NCBI GenBank assembly: GCA_036387475.1
Contig: DASVTR010000003.1
Location: forward strand, 248,001 to 312,000
Direction: 5' to 3'
Source: DASVTR01 sp036387475
GTDB lineage: Bacteria; Acidobacteriota; Blastocatellia; Pyrinomonadales; Pyrinomonadaceae
Length of the DNA stretch: 64,000 bases
The notes beneath the pieces are model-generated. The model saw only the letters and a program-made list of their open reading frames with translations, was not told the origin of the DNA and did no database searches. This document shows positions 41,175 to 48,887 of this stretch, in pieces (the stretch's first letter is position 1; each line of letters opens with the position of its first letter). A program made the position numbers and the translations under genes.

Positions 41175-42299
41175 GTGACAAACAAAGCCGTCCAACTTTT
41201 TCAATTGCTGCGCTCGACCTCGCGCGAGAAGAGTCTCGGCACGGTCATTCTTTTCGTCACCGCGCGCTGCAACGCTTTCTGTAAGACCTGCTTTTATCAC
41301 GAAGAGCTTAATCAGCCGGGTGATTTGACCTTGGCCCAACTGGAAAAAGTCTCGCAGACGATGCCGCCCATCACAGACCTCTGGCTGTCGGGCGGCGAAC
41401 CCACACTGCGCCGCGATGTGTCGGAAGTAATTGATGCGTTCATCCGTCACAACAACGTGCGGCGCATCATCATCCCGACGAACGGGCTTATCAAAACGCG
41501 CGTCTACGAAATCGTTGACCGCGCGCTCGGTCTTCACCCGACGCTTGAGGAGCTATATCTCAACATCGCGCTCGACGGCTACGGCTTGACGCATGACCGG
41601 ATACGCGGAGTGCCTGGCAACTGGGAAAAGACGCTCGATTGCATTCGCTTTCTCTATCCGCTCAAAGAGAAATACAAAGACCGCTTTCGCCTCAACGTCA
41701 ACACGGTCGTCTGCGCTGAAAACTATACCGAGATTGAAAAGCTCGCCGATTATCTCTGGGAAAATTTCCGTCTCGACGGTCATTACTTCAACATCATTCG
41801 CGGCGAGACGCTCGTCGGCGAAGCCATCAAACACGTGCCTGCGGAAATTCTGCCCGCGATGTATGCGCGCGTCTCCGCCCTGACGAAGCGCTACGGCGAC
41901 CGTATGTTCGCTGAAGATGACGCGAGCAAGCGTTTCATCAAAAACATCGCCTACGTCGGCACTATCAACACGCACTACCGAACGCAGCACGCTAACTTTC
42001 AGCAGCCGACCGCGTGGCCCTTCCCTTGTACGGCGGGTGAGACGACAGCCGTTATTGACTATAACGGCGATGTCCGCGCCTGCGAGCTGCGCGAAAAGTT
42101 TGCGACGCTCTCAGATTACGATTACGACTTCGGCGCTCTCTGGGCTGCGCAAGAACGCCAAACAGAACTGACGGCGATAGACGGCGGGCAGGCTTGCTGG
42201 TGCACACACGTCTGCTTTATACACGACTCGATGCGCCACTCGCGCCGCGCACTGCTCTACGAAGTGCCGAAGAATTATGCGAGGAGAAACAGATGGTAA
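41175..42299 (+). CDS. Radical SAM protein with Cys-rich C-terminus
   Basis: A 374-residue radical SAM enzyme. The cluster motif is C32-x3-C36-x2-C39 in RCNAFCKTC. LWLSGGEPTLRRD, IPTNGLIKTR and LNIALDGYG follow, as in MoaA/SPASM-type enzymes. The C-terminus has further Cys (PCTAGETTAVIDYNGDVRAC and CWCTHVCF) that may bind an auxiliary cluster. The start appears to be GTG 41175. It lies behind the GT21-like gene and ahead of F0 genes. The substrate is unknown; the next-door glycosyltransferase suggests lipid or glycan modification. Confidence 0.82.
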   Translation: MTNKAVQLFQLLRSTSREKSLGTVILFVTARCNAFCKTCFYHEELNQPGDLTLAQLEKVSQTMPPITDLWLSGGEPTLRRDVSEVIDAFIRHNNVRRIIIPTNGLIKTRVYEIVDRALGLHPTLEELYLNIALDGYGLTHDRIRGVPGNWEKTLDCIRFLYPLKEKYKDRFRLNVNTVVCAENYTEIEKLADYLWENFRLDGHYFNIIRGETLVGEAIKHVPAEILPAMYARVSALTKRYGDRMFAEDDASKRFIKNIAYVGTINTHYRTQHANFQQPTAWPFPCTAGETTAVIDYNGDVRACELREKFATLSDYDYDFGALWAAQERQTELTAIDGGQACWCTHVCFIHDSMRHSRRALLYEVPKNYARRNRW

Positions 42300-42301
42300 A
42301 G

Positions 42302-42405
42302 CAGAATTCAGGAGTCGGAATCCAGAAGCCGGAAGAAGAGGCTGAGGCCACTTCTTCTGATTTTCTGTTCTTCTGACCCCTTAATTCTGGCTTCTAACTC
42401 CCGAG
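42302..42405. repeat. Heptad palindrome, CAGAATT family (forward core)
   Basis: Left units CAGAATT, CAGGAGT, CGGAATC, CAGAAGC, CGGAAGA (42302-42336), starting 2 bases after the radical SAM stop. The core AGAGGCTGAGGCC follows. Right units TTCTGAC, CCCTTAA, TTCTGGC, TTCTAAC (42371-42398) end near the atpZ ATG. This copy is the most diverged in its units. Confidence 0.82.
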
Positions 42406-42408
42406 TTT

Positions 42409-42630
42409 ATGCCCGAACGAGATGAAGAAGATGTGGCTCGCAGGAGCGGGGTGGCTTATGCTGCCGCGATCTCTCTGTTTTTCTCCGTGGCGACGCTGCT
42501 GGGCCTGGGTTATCTGTTGGATCGCTGGCTGCGAACGGAGCCTTGGCTGATGGTCGCAGGGATAGTCGTCGGCTCTGCCGTTGGCCTCTATGAGTTTGTG
42601 CGTATTACCTCGAAAATTTCCGAGGATTAG
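42409..42630 (+). CDS. AtpZ/AtpI family protein
   Basis: A 73-residue protein with two membrane helices (AYAAAISLFFSVATLLGLGYL and LMVAGIVVGSAVGLYEFVR) and a charged N-terminus. The GYLLDRWLRTEP loop between the helices is typical of AtpZ/AtpI-type proteins found before F0 genes, thought to help magnesium or calcium uptake or c-ring assembly. It is followed directly by an AtpI-like gene. Confidence 0.8.
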   Translation: MPERDEEDVARRSGVAYAAAISLFFSVATLLGLGYLLDRWLRTEPWLMVAGIVVGSAVGLYEFVRITSKISED

Positions 42631-42684
42631 GTGCTCATAACTCGACAGTGCGCGCCCTCCGAGTGTAAAATCTCCTGCTTTGCT

Positions 42685-43122
42685 ATGAGCGAAATCGTAG
42701 ACACTACGGAAACGGGTGCGTTTGCCGGTCAGGAAGGCTATGCGCTTGAGCGTAGACTGTTGCGCGCGATGTACGCCGTCGTCGCGTTGGCGGTCGCGGT
42801 CAGCGCAGTTGTTGCGCCGTGGCGTGTGACGACGGGCTTGCTGTTGGGCGGTGTGCTGTCGCTGTTCAATCATCACTGGCTGCGCGGCTCGCTCGCCACG
42901 GTTTTCGGCGGGCCTCGGTCTGCCGGAAAAAGGCCGCGCCTGAGCGCCGCGCGATACGTCCTGCGTTATTTCGTCATTGCGTGCGTCGTGGTTGCCGCTT
43001 ATATGCTGGATTTAATCTCTGTGCCTGCGACGCTGGCGGGACTTTGCGCGTTTGCCGCAGCCGTCATGGTCGAAGCCTTTGTCCAACTTTATCTTGCTAT
43101 CATTCGTCGAGAGGAATTTTAG
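42685..43122 (+). CDS. ATP synthase subunit I-like membrane protein
   Basis: A protein of 145 residues from ATG 42685 (MSEIVDTTETG). An upstream in-frame start at 42631 would add 18 residues that overlap nothing recognisable. Four hydrophobic segments are visible (VVALAVAVSAVVAPW, TGLLLGGVLSLFNHHWL, YFVIACVVVAAYML, LAGLCAFAAAVMVEAFVQLYLA). The pattern fits the ATP synthase I family (PF03899), an assembly helper of the c-ring. It ends 3 bases before atpB. Confidence 0.75.
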   Translation: MSEIVDTTETGAFAGQEGYALERRLLRAMYAVVALAVAVSAVVAPWRVTTGLLLGGVLSLFNHHWLRGSLATVFGGPRSAGKRPRLSAARYVLRYFVIACVVVAAYMLDLISVPATLAGLCAFAAAVMVEAFVQLYLAIIRREEF

Positions 43123-43125
43123 GGA

Positions 43126-44091
43126 ATGTACTGGTTGCTCAAGATGTCTCCGGAAGGCGGCGAGCACGCAGCCGAGACTATAGAGAAGACCGCAGGACAC
43201 GCGGCTGAGAGCGGCGGCGCAGCCGCGCATCATACGCCGATTATCGTCGAGCAGATCAATCACGCGATTGGTGGGCCAATTCATCAGTTTCAACTGCACT
43301 ACACGAAGCCAATGTGGGATAGATTCCTCGGCCTCTTCGGCTCAAGTGCAGAGGGAGCTTTCGGCCCGTACACGCCGGAGAACGCCATCCCTTGGTACAC
43401 GGTGATGTTCATAATCGCGTGCATCATCAGCGTCATATTAATCCTTTTGTTTCGACGCAAGCTGTCAGAAGATGATCCGGGCGGCGGGCAGCAGACGCTC
43501 GAAGTCGGCGTGCTCTCCATTCGCAACATGCTGGCCGACATCATAGGGCCGCACGGCTTGAAGTATTTTCCGGTCGTGGCGACATTCGCTGTCCTGATTC
43601 TGGTTTCAAATCTGCTCGGCTTCTTTCCGCTCTTCAAGACGCCGACGGCCTCTACGAGCGTGACGTTTGCGCTCGGCATCTCGTCTTTCCTTTATTACAA
43701 CTATATAGGGATTAAAGAGAACGGCCTCTTCGGCCACTTGAAACACTTTGCCGGGCCGATCTGGTGGATTGCGCCGCTCATCTTTTTAATCGAAATCATC
43801 GGCAATCTCGTGCGCCCGCTGAGCCTCGGCCTGCGTCTCTTCGGCAACATGTTTGCCGACGAAGCCGTGTCTGAGAACATCGCCAATCTATTTCCGGGGA
43901 AGACGAATTGGATTGTGCCGGTCTTTCTGATGCCGCTCGGATTATTCGTCGCGCTCATCCAGACGTTTGTGTTCACGCTGCTTTCGATGGTCTACATCAG
44001 CGAAGTTTCACACGCGCCGCACGGCGACCACGGCGACCACGAGCACGCGATTAACGAAGACGACCACATGGTCGCGCCGGTTTTAACATAA
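43126..44091 (+). CDS. atpB: ATP synthase F0 subunit a
   Basis: Stator subunit that carries the proton (or ion) half-channels. The 321 residues include the helix with the essential Arg, RPLSLGLRLFGNMFADE, and IQTFVFTLLSMVYISE at the end. Both termini have extra His-rich stretches: an N-terminal HAAESGGAAAHHTP region of about 45 residues before the first helix, and a C-terminal HAPHGDHGDHEHAINEDDH tail. F1 genes are not in the window. Confidence 0.95.
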   Translation: MYWLLKMSPEGGEHAAETIEKTAGHAAESGGAAAHHTPIIVEQINHAIGGPIHQFQLHYTKPMWDRFLGLFGSSAEGAFGPYTPENAIPWYTVMFIIACIISVILILLFRRKLSEDDPGGGQQTLEVGVLSIRNMLADIIGPHGLKYFPVVATFAVLILVSNLLGFFPLFKTPTASTSVTFALGISSFLYYNYIGIKENGLFGHLKHFAGPIWWIAPLIFLIEIIGNLVRPLSLGLRLFGNMFADEAVSENIANLFPGKTNWIVPVFLMPLGLFVALIQTFVFTLLSMVYISEVSHAPHGDHGDHEHAINEDDHMVAPVLT

Positions 44092-44093
44092 AA

Positions 44094-44203
44094 CAGAAGT
44101 CAGGAGTCAGAATTCAGAATCCAGAAGAAGAGGCTGAAATCGTTTTTCTTTTATTCTTCTTTCATTTCTTCTGACTCCTGAATTCTGGATTCTGAATTCT
44201 GCT
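44094..44203. repeat. Heptad palindrome, CAGAATT family (forward core)
   Basis: Left units CAGAAGT, CAGGAGT, CAGAATT, CAGAATC, CAGAAGA (44094-44128), 2 bases after the atpB stop. The core AGAGGCTGAAATCG follows. Right units TTCTGAC, TCCTGAA, TTCTGGA, TTCTGAA, TTCTGCT (44169-44203). The two arms hold nearly the same set of units in a different order. Confidence 0.87.
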
Positions 44204-44204
44204 T

Positions 44205-44372
44205 TTAGGCCGCGTTTTGAGCGATGCGGGCAAGCGCGCCCGCGCACGTTGAAGCGCACATGAGAGTTTGGTGTTCCGAAGTGTTGGAGGAGAGCAGGGC
44301 GGCGGGCAGATTGTAGGGAACGCGTTTGATGAAGGCTTTGCTGTTAAAGGAAGTCAAAAAGTGTGCTGGCAT
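44205..44372 (-). CDS. Possible 55-residue protein opposite to the atp genes
   Basis: A leftward frame MPAHFLTSFNSKAFIKRV... to ...ARIAQNAA inside the atpB-atpE gap. Most third codon positions are G or C, as in real genes here. A TATAAT hexamer lies upstream on the same strand (44429-44424). The stop codon falls just past the right arm of a repeat. There is no recognisable family and no clear ribosome site. An overlapping rightward frame (44268-44531) looks less gene-like. Uncertain. Confidence 0.35.
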   Translation of the reverse strand: MPAHFLTSFNSKAFIKRVPYNLPAALLSSNTSEHQTLMCASTCAGALARIAQNAA

Positions 44373-44531
44373 CGCTGGAGCGCCGTTGTAAGAGGGGCGG
44401 CTGTAATACCGGATGCGGGCGAAATTATAGACCACGCGTTAACTGCTCATCTCTCCGGGGTTGTGCTTGCTGCCAGCGCTTTGAACGGATTCTTAAGAGG
44501 AGGCCGAAGGGCTTTCTCGGAGGATAAATAA

Positions 44532-44852
44532 ATGAGAAAACTCAGATACCTGTTTTTCGCGCTGGTCGGTGTGCTGGCGTCGGTCGCTCCTGCGCTGGCG
44601 CAGACGACCGCCGCAGTCGCGGACAATGAGAACAGCGTGAACAAGTACAAGGCGCTCGCCGCAGGCTTTGGTTTCGCCATCGCGGCGGGCCTGGGCGCGC
44701 TCGGCCAGTCGCGCATCGCTTCATCGGCGGTCGAAGGCGCGGCGCGCAATCCGGGCGCTGCCGGTCGTATTCAGACGATGATGATTCTCGGCCTCGCGCT
44801 CATCGAATCGCTCGTTCTGTTCGCGCTCCTGATCGTCTTCGTCAAGACCTAG
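44532..44852 (+). CDS. atpE: ATP synthase F0 subunit c with leader-like N-terminus
   Basis: The ring subunit that carries the ion during rotation. The core is two helices: AAGFGFAIAAGLGALGQ, the polar loop AARNPGAAGRIQ, and MMILGLALIESLVLFALLIVF with the ion-binding Glu. The 106 residues include an N-terminal leader of about 24 residues (LFFALVGVLASVAPALAQ) that looks like a cleavable signal peptide, plus a short linker. A Gln aligns with the inner-helix Gln of Q-type rings, and Ser follows the Glu. GGAGG lies 9 bases upstream. A terminator follows. Confidence 0.94.
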   Translation: MRKLRYLFFALVGVLASVAPALAQTTAAVADNENSVNKYKALAAGFGFAIAAGLGALGQSRIASSAVEGAARNPGAAGRIQTMMILGLALIESLVLFALLIVFVKT

Positions 44853-44878
44853 AAAGACCAAGGAAAGCGCAGGTCTGT

Positions 44879-44910
44879 GGGGTGGAACATCTAAGTTCCG
44901 CCCCTTTTTT
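44879..44910 (+). terminator. Intrinsic terminator after atpE
   Basis: GGGGTGGAAC pairs with GTTCCGCCCC (one G-U) around a 6-nt loop, followed by TTTTTT. Confidence 0.85.
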
Positions 44911-45248
44911 GTATGGTTTTTTAGTGCCGTGCGTATCGCGCTAGTACGACCGTTTTGCCGCTCGCCTCGTTTCCTTTTCAATAAATTAGAACTAGCAGGC
45001 AAATTGGCTGCGGCGCTCATCTGGCATACGCATTGCGCTCAATTTGGCGGCTAGAGTTCTTCCAAGTGCCTTTGCTGGCTGAAAAGCCCGCGACCGTTGC
45101 ATCAGCCAGCCAGTTAAAATTAATGCCCCTTTCGGAAAAATTCTCTCCGGCAGGCCGCCGCATCGTTCAAACGGTGTGCGGCTCTGCCCTGCGTTATTTA
45201 ATAGAACAAGGCTGGTAATAAGACTTTCGTTAAGTGAGGGTGAAGACG
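44911..45248. other. Intergenic region upstream of the LecA-like gene
   Basis: About 340 bases with no convincing frame. It contains a 9-bp inverted repeat, GCTGGCTGA (45074-45082) with TCAGCCAGC (45102-45110), spaced by 19 bases, possibly an operator. No clear -35/-10 pair was found. Confidence 0.4.
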
Positions 45249-46838
45249 ATGAAAAAGATAATTCTGGCATTGCTGGTATTGATTATGGCCGCGACGGTTG
45301 CAGCGGCAGACACGGTTTATCTGCGAGATGGCCGGACGATTCGCGGCACTGTGCTCGGCTTCATCAGCGGTCGCTTCGCAGTCCGCGTGACGAGCGCGAC
45401 CGCGGCGCAGACGACAAGCTCTACGAGCACAACCACCGCTGCCACTATTAATGCTGGCGATATAATCTTTTTAAGACCCCGCGAGATAGACAGGATAGAG
45501 ATTGAAGGCCGCTCGCTTGATGATGCGCGCTACGTGACGCGCTCGGTCGATGTCGAGCTTGGGCCAAACTGGATTGATAGCGGGGTTGATTTGAAGCGCG
45601 GAGAGCGCGTGCAGGTGACGGCAACGGGAACAATTGTGGCGGGCCGCACGCGTATTACTCCCGGTGGCTTGCGCTCAACAGACCCTTATGCGCCGCTGCC
45701 GCGTTCAGCCGAGGGCGTGCTGATTGGCGCTATCAGCGACGACCCGAACGCGCCGATTATCGAGATTGGAATTAACCGCGAATTCGTCGCCGACCGCGAC
45801 GGGCGTTTGTACCTGACGGCCAATCGCAGCAGCTATACGGATGCGCGCGGAGCCTTCACCGCACAGATTCGCCGCGAGATAGATTTATCACCACGCACAG
45901 CCCGAAACCGTGACAACAATCGCAACGAAGATGACGAAAGCTACGATCCTTTCGGAACTGATAACCGGACTACTCCCGGTCGCATTCGTCGGCGCGCACG
46001 GACGGAAACAAGCACAGGCAATGTTAGCCCAACGCCTACTCCGACTCCGATTGAAAAGAGCGTCAGCGTCGCGGGCAACGCGCCGCGCGGCACGGATACA
46101 GGGATTGACCTGCGTACAGGCGATCAGGTGACCATCAGCGCTTCGGGCAACATCACCGCGGGGCGCAGGGCTGGCGTCGTTTCGCCCGAAGGCGGGCGCA
46201 TCTCTACTGCCTCGGCGCTCGGCGTCGGAGGTTATCCGGTGCCAAACGCGGGCGTCGGCGCGCTCATCGGAGTAATACGCCTGACCAGCGGGCAGTTCTC
46301 GCAGGCATTCTTCGTCGGCAGCCAGCTCTCATTCAACGCCCCGGCTGACGGGCGGTTGATTCTGCTCGCCAACGATGACAACTACAACGACAACAGCGGC
46401 AGCTTCGACGTGAAGATTACCGTCGCTCCTTCGTCGTCTTCCTCTTCGCAACCGTCGGGCACTCAAACCAACACTCCGGACAATATCAACGTTCCCGCTG
46501 ATTCACAGGGAACGGACACGGGAATTGATTTGCGTCGTGGCGACAGGGTGACGATTAACGCCAGCGGCGTCATCTTTCCGAGCGAGAGTTCGCCGAGGAC
46601 TTCTCCCGATGGTAACCGTGGATTTTCAACGTCACGGTCGAATTATCCGATGCCCGACGCCGGACATGGCGCGCTCATCGGGTATATACGGCTCACTGAC
46701 GGCAGACGGACGAGGCCATTTTACGTCGGCAGCCAGCAGGCTTTCACCGTCCCGGACGATGGGCGGTTGTTTCTCCTGATTAACGACGACGATTACAGAG
46801 ACAACACCGGCAACTTTAGCGTGCGAGTCTCGTATTGA
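45249..46838 (+). CDS. Exported protein with three LecA (PA-IL)-like domains
   Basis: A 529-residue protein from ATG 45249, with GAGGG upstream and a signal peptide (MKKIILALLVLIMAATVAAA). An N-terminal beta segment (TVYLRDGRTIRGTVLGF) is followed by three similar domains at about 100-210, 270-385 and 405-529. Each contains D-x-GIDL or SGVDL, a GxRVTI strand, GALIGxI and a C-terminal loop. In domains 2 and 3 the loop reads NDDNYNDNSGSF and NDDDYRDNTGNF, like the calcium and galactose site of Pseudomonas LecA. Domain 1 is degenerate here (NRSSYTDARGAF). Thr/Pro-rich linkers separate the domains. Possibly a cell-surface sugar-binding protein. Confidence 0.75.
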   Translation: MKKIILALLVLIMAATVAAADTVYLRDGRTIRGTVLGFISGRFAVRVTSATAAQTTSSTSTTTAATINAGDIIFLRPREIDRIEIEGRSLDDARYVTRSVDVELGPNWIDSGVDLKRGERVQVTATGTIVAGRTRITPGGLRSTDPYAPLPRSAEGVLIGAISDDPNAPIIEIGINREFVADRDGRLYLTANRSSYTDARGAFTAQIRREIDLSPRTARNRDNNRNEDDESYDPFGTDNRTTPGRIRRRARTETSTGNVSPTPTPTPIEKSVSVAGNAPRGTDTGIDLRTGDQVTISASGNITAGRRAGVVSPEGGRISTASALGVGGYPVPNAGVGALIGVIRLTSGQFSQAFFVGSQLSFNAPADGRLILLANDDNYNDNSGSFDVKITVAPSSSSSSQPSGTQTNTPDNINVPADSQGTDTGIDLRRGDRVTINASGVIFPSESSPRTSPDGNRGFSTSRSNYPMPDAGHGALIGYIRLTDGRRTRPFYVGSQQAFTVPDDGRLFLLINDDDYRDNTGNFSVRVSY

Positions 46839-46865
46839 AGTTTAAGAGCGGCGCTGTCATGCGTT

Positions 46866-46903
46866 CAAAGGGGCGTCACGCGCAGCCGTGTGCGTCCCCT
46901 TTG
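46866..46903 (+). terminator. Hairpin after the LecA-like gene
   Basis: CAAAGGGG (46866-46873) pairs with CCCCTTTG (46896-46903); the inner loop can pair further (CACGCG with CGTGTG). No T run follows, so it may protect the 3' end rather than end transcription. Confidence 0.45.
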
Positions 46904-46958
46904 TCAAAAGATGTATGCCTGCGTCAGTTTAAAACTGGCGAGCAGCTTTCGACGTTGA

Positions 46959-46986
46959 CTTTTAACTTTTACCTTTTTACTTTTTA
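46959..46986 (+). repeat. Solo heptad arm, AAAAGGC family
   Basis: Units CTTTTAA, CTTTTAC, CTTTTTA, CTTTTTA in tandem, without a complementary left arm. A TTGACT hexamer overlaps its start (46955-46960), so the array may form part of the promoter of the kinase gene. It could be a remnant or a precursor of a full palindrome. Confidence 0.65.
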
Positions 46987-47045
46987 TGTGATACGCTCAG
47001 TTGTAATTCAACCTGCAGAGACAGAGCGCGAGGGTTGTCCGTTAA

Positions 47046-48728
47046 ATGAAGAAATGTCCCCAATGCGGCAAGGAATACAAGGACACAACCACCCTGTGTC
47101 CGGCTGACGGCACGGTGTTGGAAAAACATGGTGACGGCCTTGTCGGCCAGACGCTCGCTGATAAATACAGGGTTGAAGAACTCATCAACGAAGGCGGCAT
47201 GGGCGCGGTTTATCGCGCCACACACGTCTTGATGGACAAGACGGTCGCCATCAAAGTCTTGCATCCGGCCCTGGCCGCCGACGACAAGATCGTCGCACGT
47301 TTTTCCAGAGAAGCCAGAGCCGCTTCCCGCATCTCGCACCCGCACGCGCTCAACGTGACAGACTTCGGTGAATCCGAAAACGGCGTCGTCTTCCTCGTCA
47401 TGGAATACCTGCGCGGCAAGACCTTGAAGGAAGTGATTCACGAAGATAGCCCGATGCCTCTGCCGCGCGTCGTAGAGATTGTCAGGCAGGTTTGCGGCGC
47501 GCTCGAAGCGGCGCACGGCGAGGGCGTTGTCCATCGCGATCTCAAGAGCGATAACATCATGCTCGTAGAGGTTGGCGGCGGCGGCGACTGGGCCAAAGTG
47601 CTGGATTTCGGCATCGCCAAAATCACGGAGAAGGTCGGGCAAGACCCGGCCCTGACCGCGCCCAATCTCATTATCGGCACGCCGCAGTATATGTCGCCCG
47701 AACAATGCTCGCAGGCTTCCGAGATTGACGCGCGCTCTGACATCTACTCTTTCGGCATCATCCTCTACGAAATGCTAGCGGGGCACGTGCCGTTTACGGG
47801 CGAATCGCCGACGGCCATCATGATGAAGCATTTGCAGGATGCGCCGCCCTCCATTCTCGAAGAGCGAAAGGATTTGCCGGCGGCGGTTGGCCGTGTGGTT
47901 GCCCGCGCGCTCGCCAAACGTCCAGAAGAGCGCTTCCAGACCGTCAGCGAATTTAGCGACAGTCTGGCGCAGGCTGCTGAAAACACCTCTGCCGTCGCCG
48001 CTTCTTCAACCAGTCCCGGCGCGGTCGACCGCGATACGAACCGCATCGTCGTTCCCACAGGCTCAAACGAAGCGCCGCGCGATACGGCCAGCGATGATTA
48101 CGACGAAGCGACCATCGTACGGCAGAGAACTGTTAGGGATGACGAGCCGGAATTATTCCGCGACGAGATTGCCCCGCCCGAAAGCGTCAATATCTGGAAG
48201 ATTATCATTCCGGCGCTGGCCGGACTGCTCGTTCTCTTCGGCGTCATCTATGCTTTGACGAGCCGCAACTCCGGGCCGCCACAGACCAACGACAATAATC
48301 TGACAGTTGACCCCGGAGGCCAGCCCGTTCAATCCGCGCCGCCCGCGACCGGAAGCAGCGAGCAGGGAATCAGTCCCAGCGCGCCTGTGAATGCCAGCGG
48401 CGAAGCGAATACGAGCACTCAAGGAAACACAACACCCACGCAGAACGGCGGCGAGCCTCCTGCTGGTGGTAACACCAACGAGAATCGCAACGCCAATCAA
48501 ACGCAGAACGGCAACTCCGGCGACCCCGGAGGCGAAGAGCCGAAGCCTTCGCCCCCGAAGAACAATAACGGCGAAACCCCTCCGCCGCAGACCACCCCGA
48601 CCCCCGAAGACGACACGGACGACCCGCCACCGCTTCCGTCGCCGACACAGAGAAAGCCCAAGCCCACGCCGCCGCCTGCCGAGACCGCCCCGAAACCCAT
48701 ACCGGGCGAAGGCGCTCCGTTTAACTAG
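47046..48728 (+). CDS. Ser/Thr protein kinase with N-terminal zinc ribbon and membrane anchor
   Basis: A 560-residue Hanks-type kinase. Residues 1-25 carry a zinc-ribbon-like motif (CPQCGKEY...CPADG; C4, C7, C18). The kinase domain spans about 38-310, with the Gly loop NEGGMGAVY, VAIKVL Lys, catalytic HRDLKSDN (near 163), DFG (near 187) and GTPQYMSPEQ. A single membrane helix lies at about 382-404 (IIPALAGLLVLFGVIYAL). The outer 155 residues are Pro/Asn/Thr-rich with no folded domain visible, so ligand sensing may differ from PASTA kinases. No phosphatase gene is adjacent. Confidence 0.92.
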   Translation: MKKCPQCGKEYKDTTTLCPADGTVLEKHGDGLVGQTLADKYRVEELINEGGMGAVYRATHVLMDKTVAIKVLHPALAADDKIVARFSREARAASRISHPHALNVTDFGESENGVVFLVMEYLRGKTLKEVIHEDSPMPLPRVVEIVRQVCGALEAAHGEGVVHRDLKSDNIMLVEVGGGGDWAKVLDFGIAKITEKVGQDPALTAPNLIIGTPQYMSPEQCSQASEIDARSDIYSFGIILYEMLAGHVPFTGESPTAIMMKHLQDAPPSILEERKDLPAAVGRVVARALAKRPEERFQTVSEFSDSLAQAAENTSAVAASSTSPGAVDRDTNRIVVPTGSNEAPRDTASDDYDEATIVRQRTVRDDEPELFRDEIAPPESVNIWKIIIPALAGLLVLFGVIYALTSRNSGPPQTNDNNLTVDPGGQPVQSAPPATGSSEQGISPSAPVNASGEANTSTQGNTTPTQNGGEPPAGGNTNENRNANQTQNGNSGDPGGEEPKPSPPKNNNGETPPPQTTPTPEDDTDDPPPLPSPTQRKPKPTPPPAETAPKPIPGEGAPFN

Positions 48729-48743
48729 CGCTGCGAACGAACG

Positions 48744-48852
48744 TTTTCACGCAAAGGCGCAAAGAAACAAAAGACAGAAGGCGCAAAGAAAACAGTTGGA
48801 CTGCTTCTTTGCGCCTTCGGTTTTTCTTTACCTTTGCGCCTTTGCGTGAAAT
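48744..48852. repeat. Octad palindrome, GCAAAGGC family
   Basis: The left arm has TTTTCACGCAAAGGCGCAAAG and later GGCGCAAAGAA. The right arm has TTCTTTGCGCC and CTTTGCGCCTTTGCGTGAAA. The outer 20 bases are perfectly complementary. It lies between the 3' ends of the convergent kinase and lpxK genes. Confidence 0.8.
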
Positions 48853-48887
48853 GTTTTTCCTTTGGTATTTATCTTTTCACACACAAC

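Noticed and set aside
27826..44203. Heptad arrays considered as CRISPR arrays
   Set aside because: Units are 7 nt and directly adjacent with no unique spacers; no cas genes are present.
44268..44531. 87-codon rightward frame between atpB and atpE
   Set aside because: It ends directly at the atpE start and includes its ribosome site; composition is less gene-like than the opposite frame.
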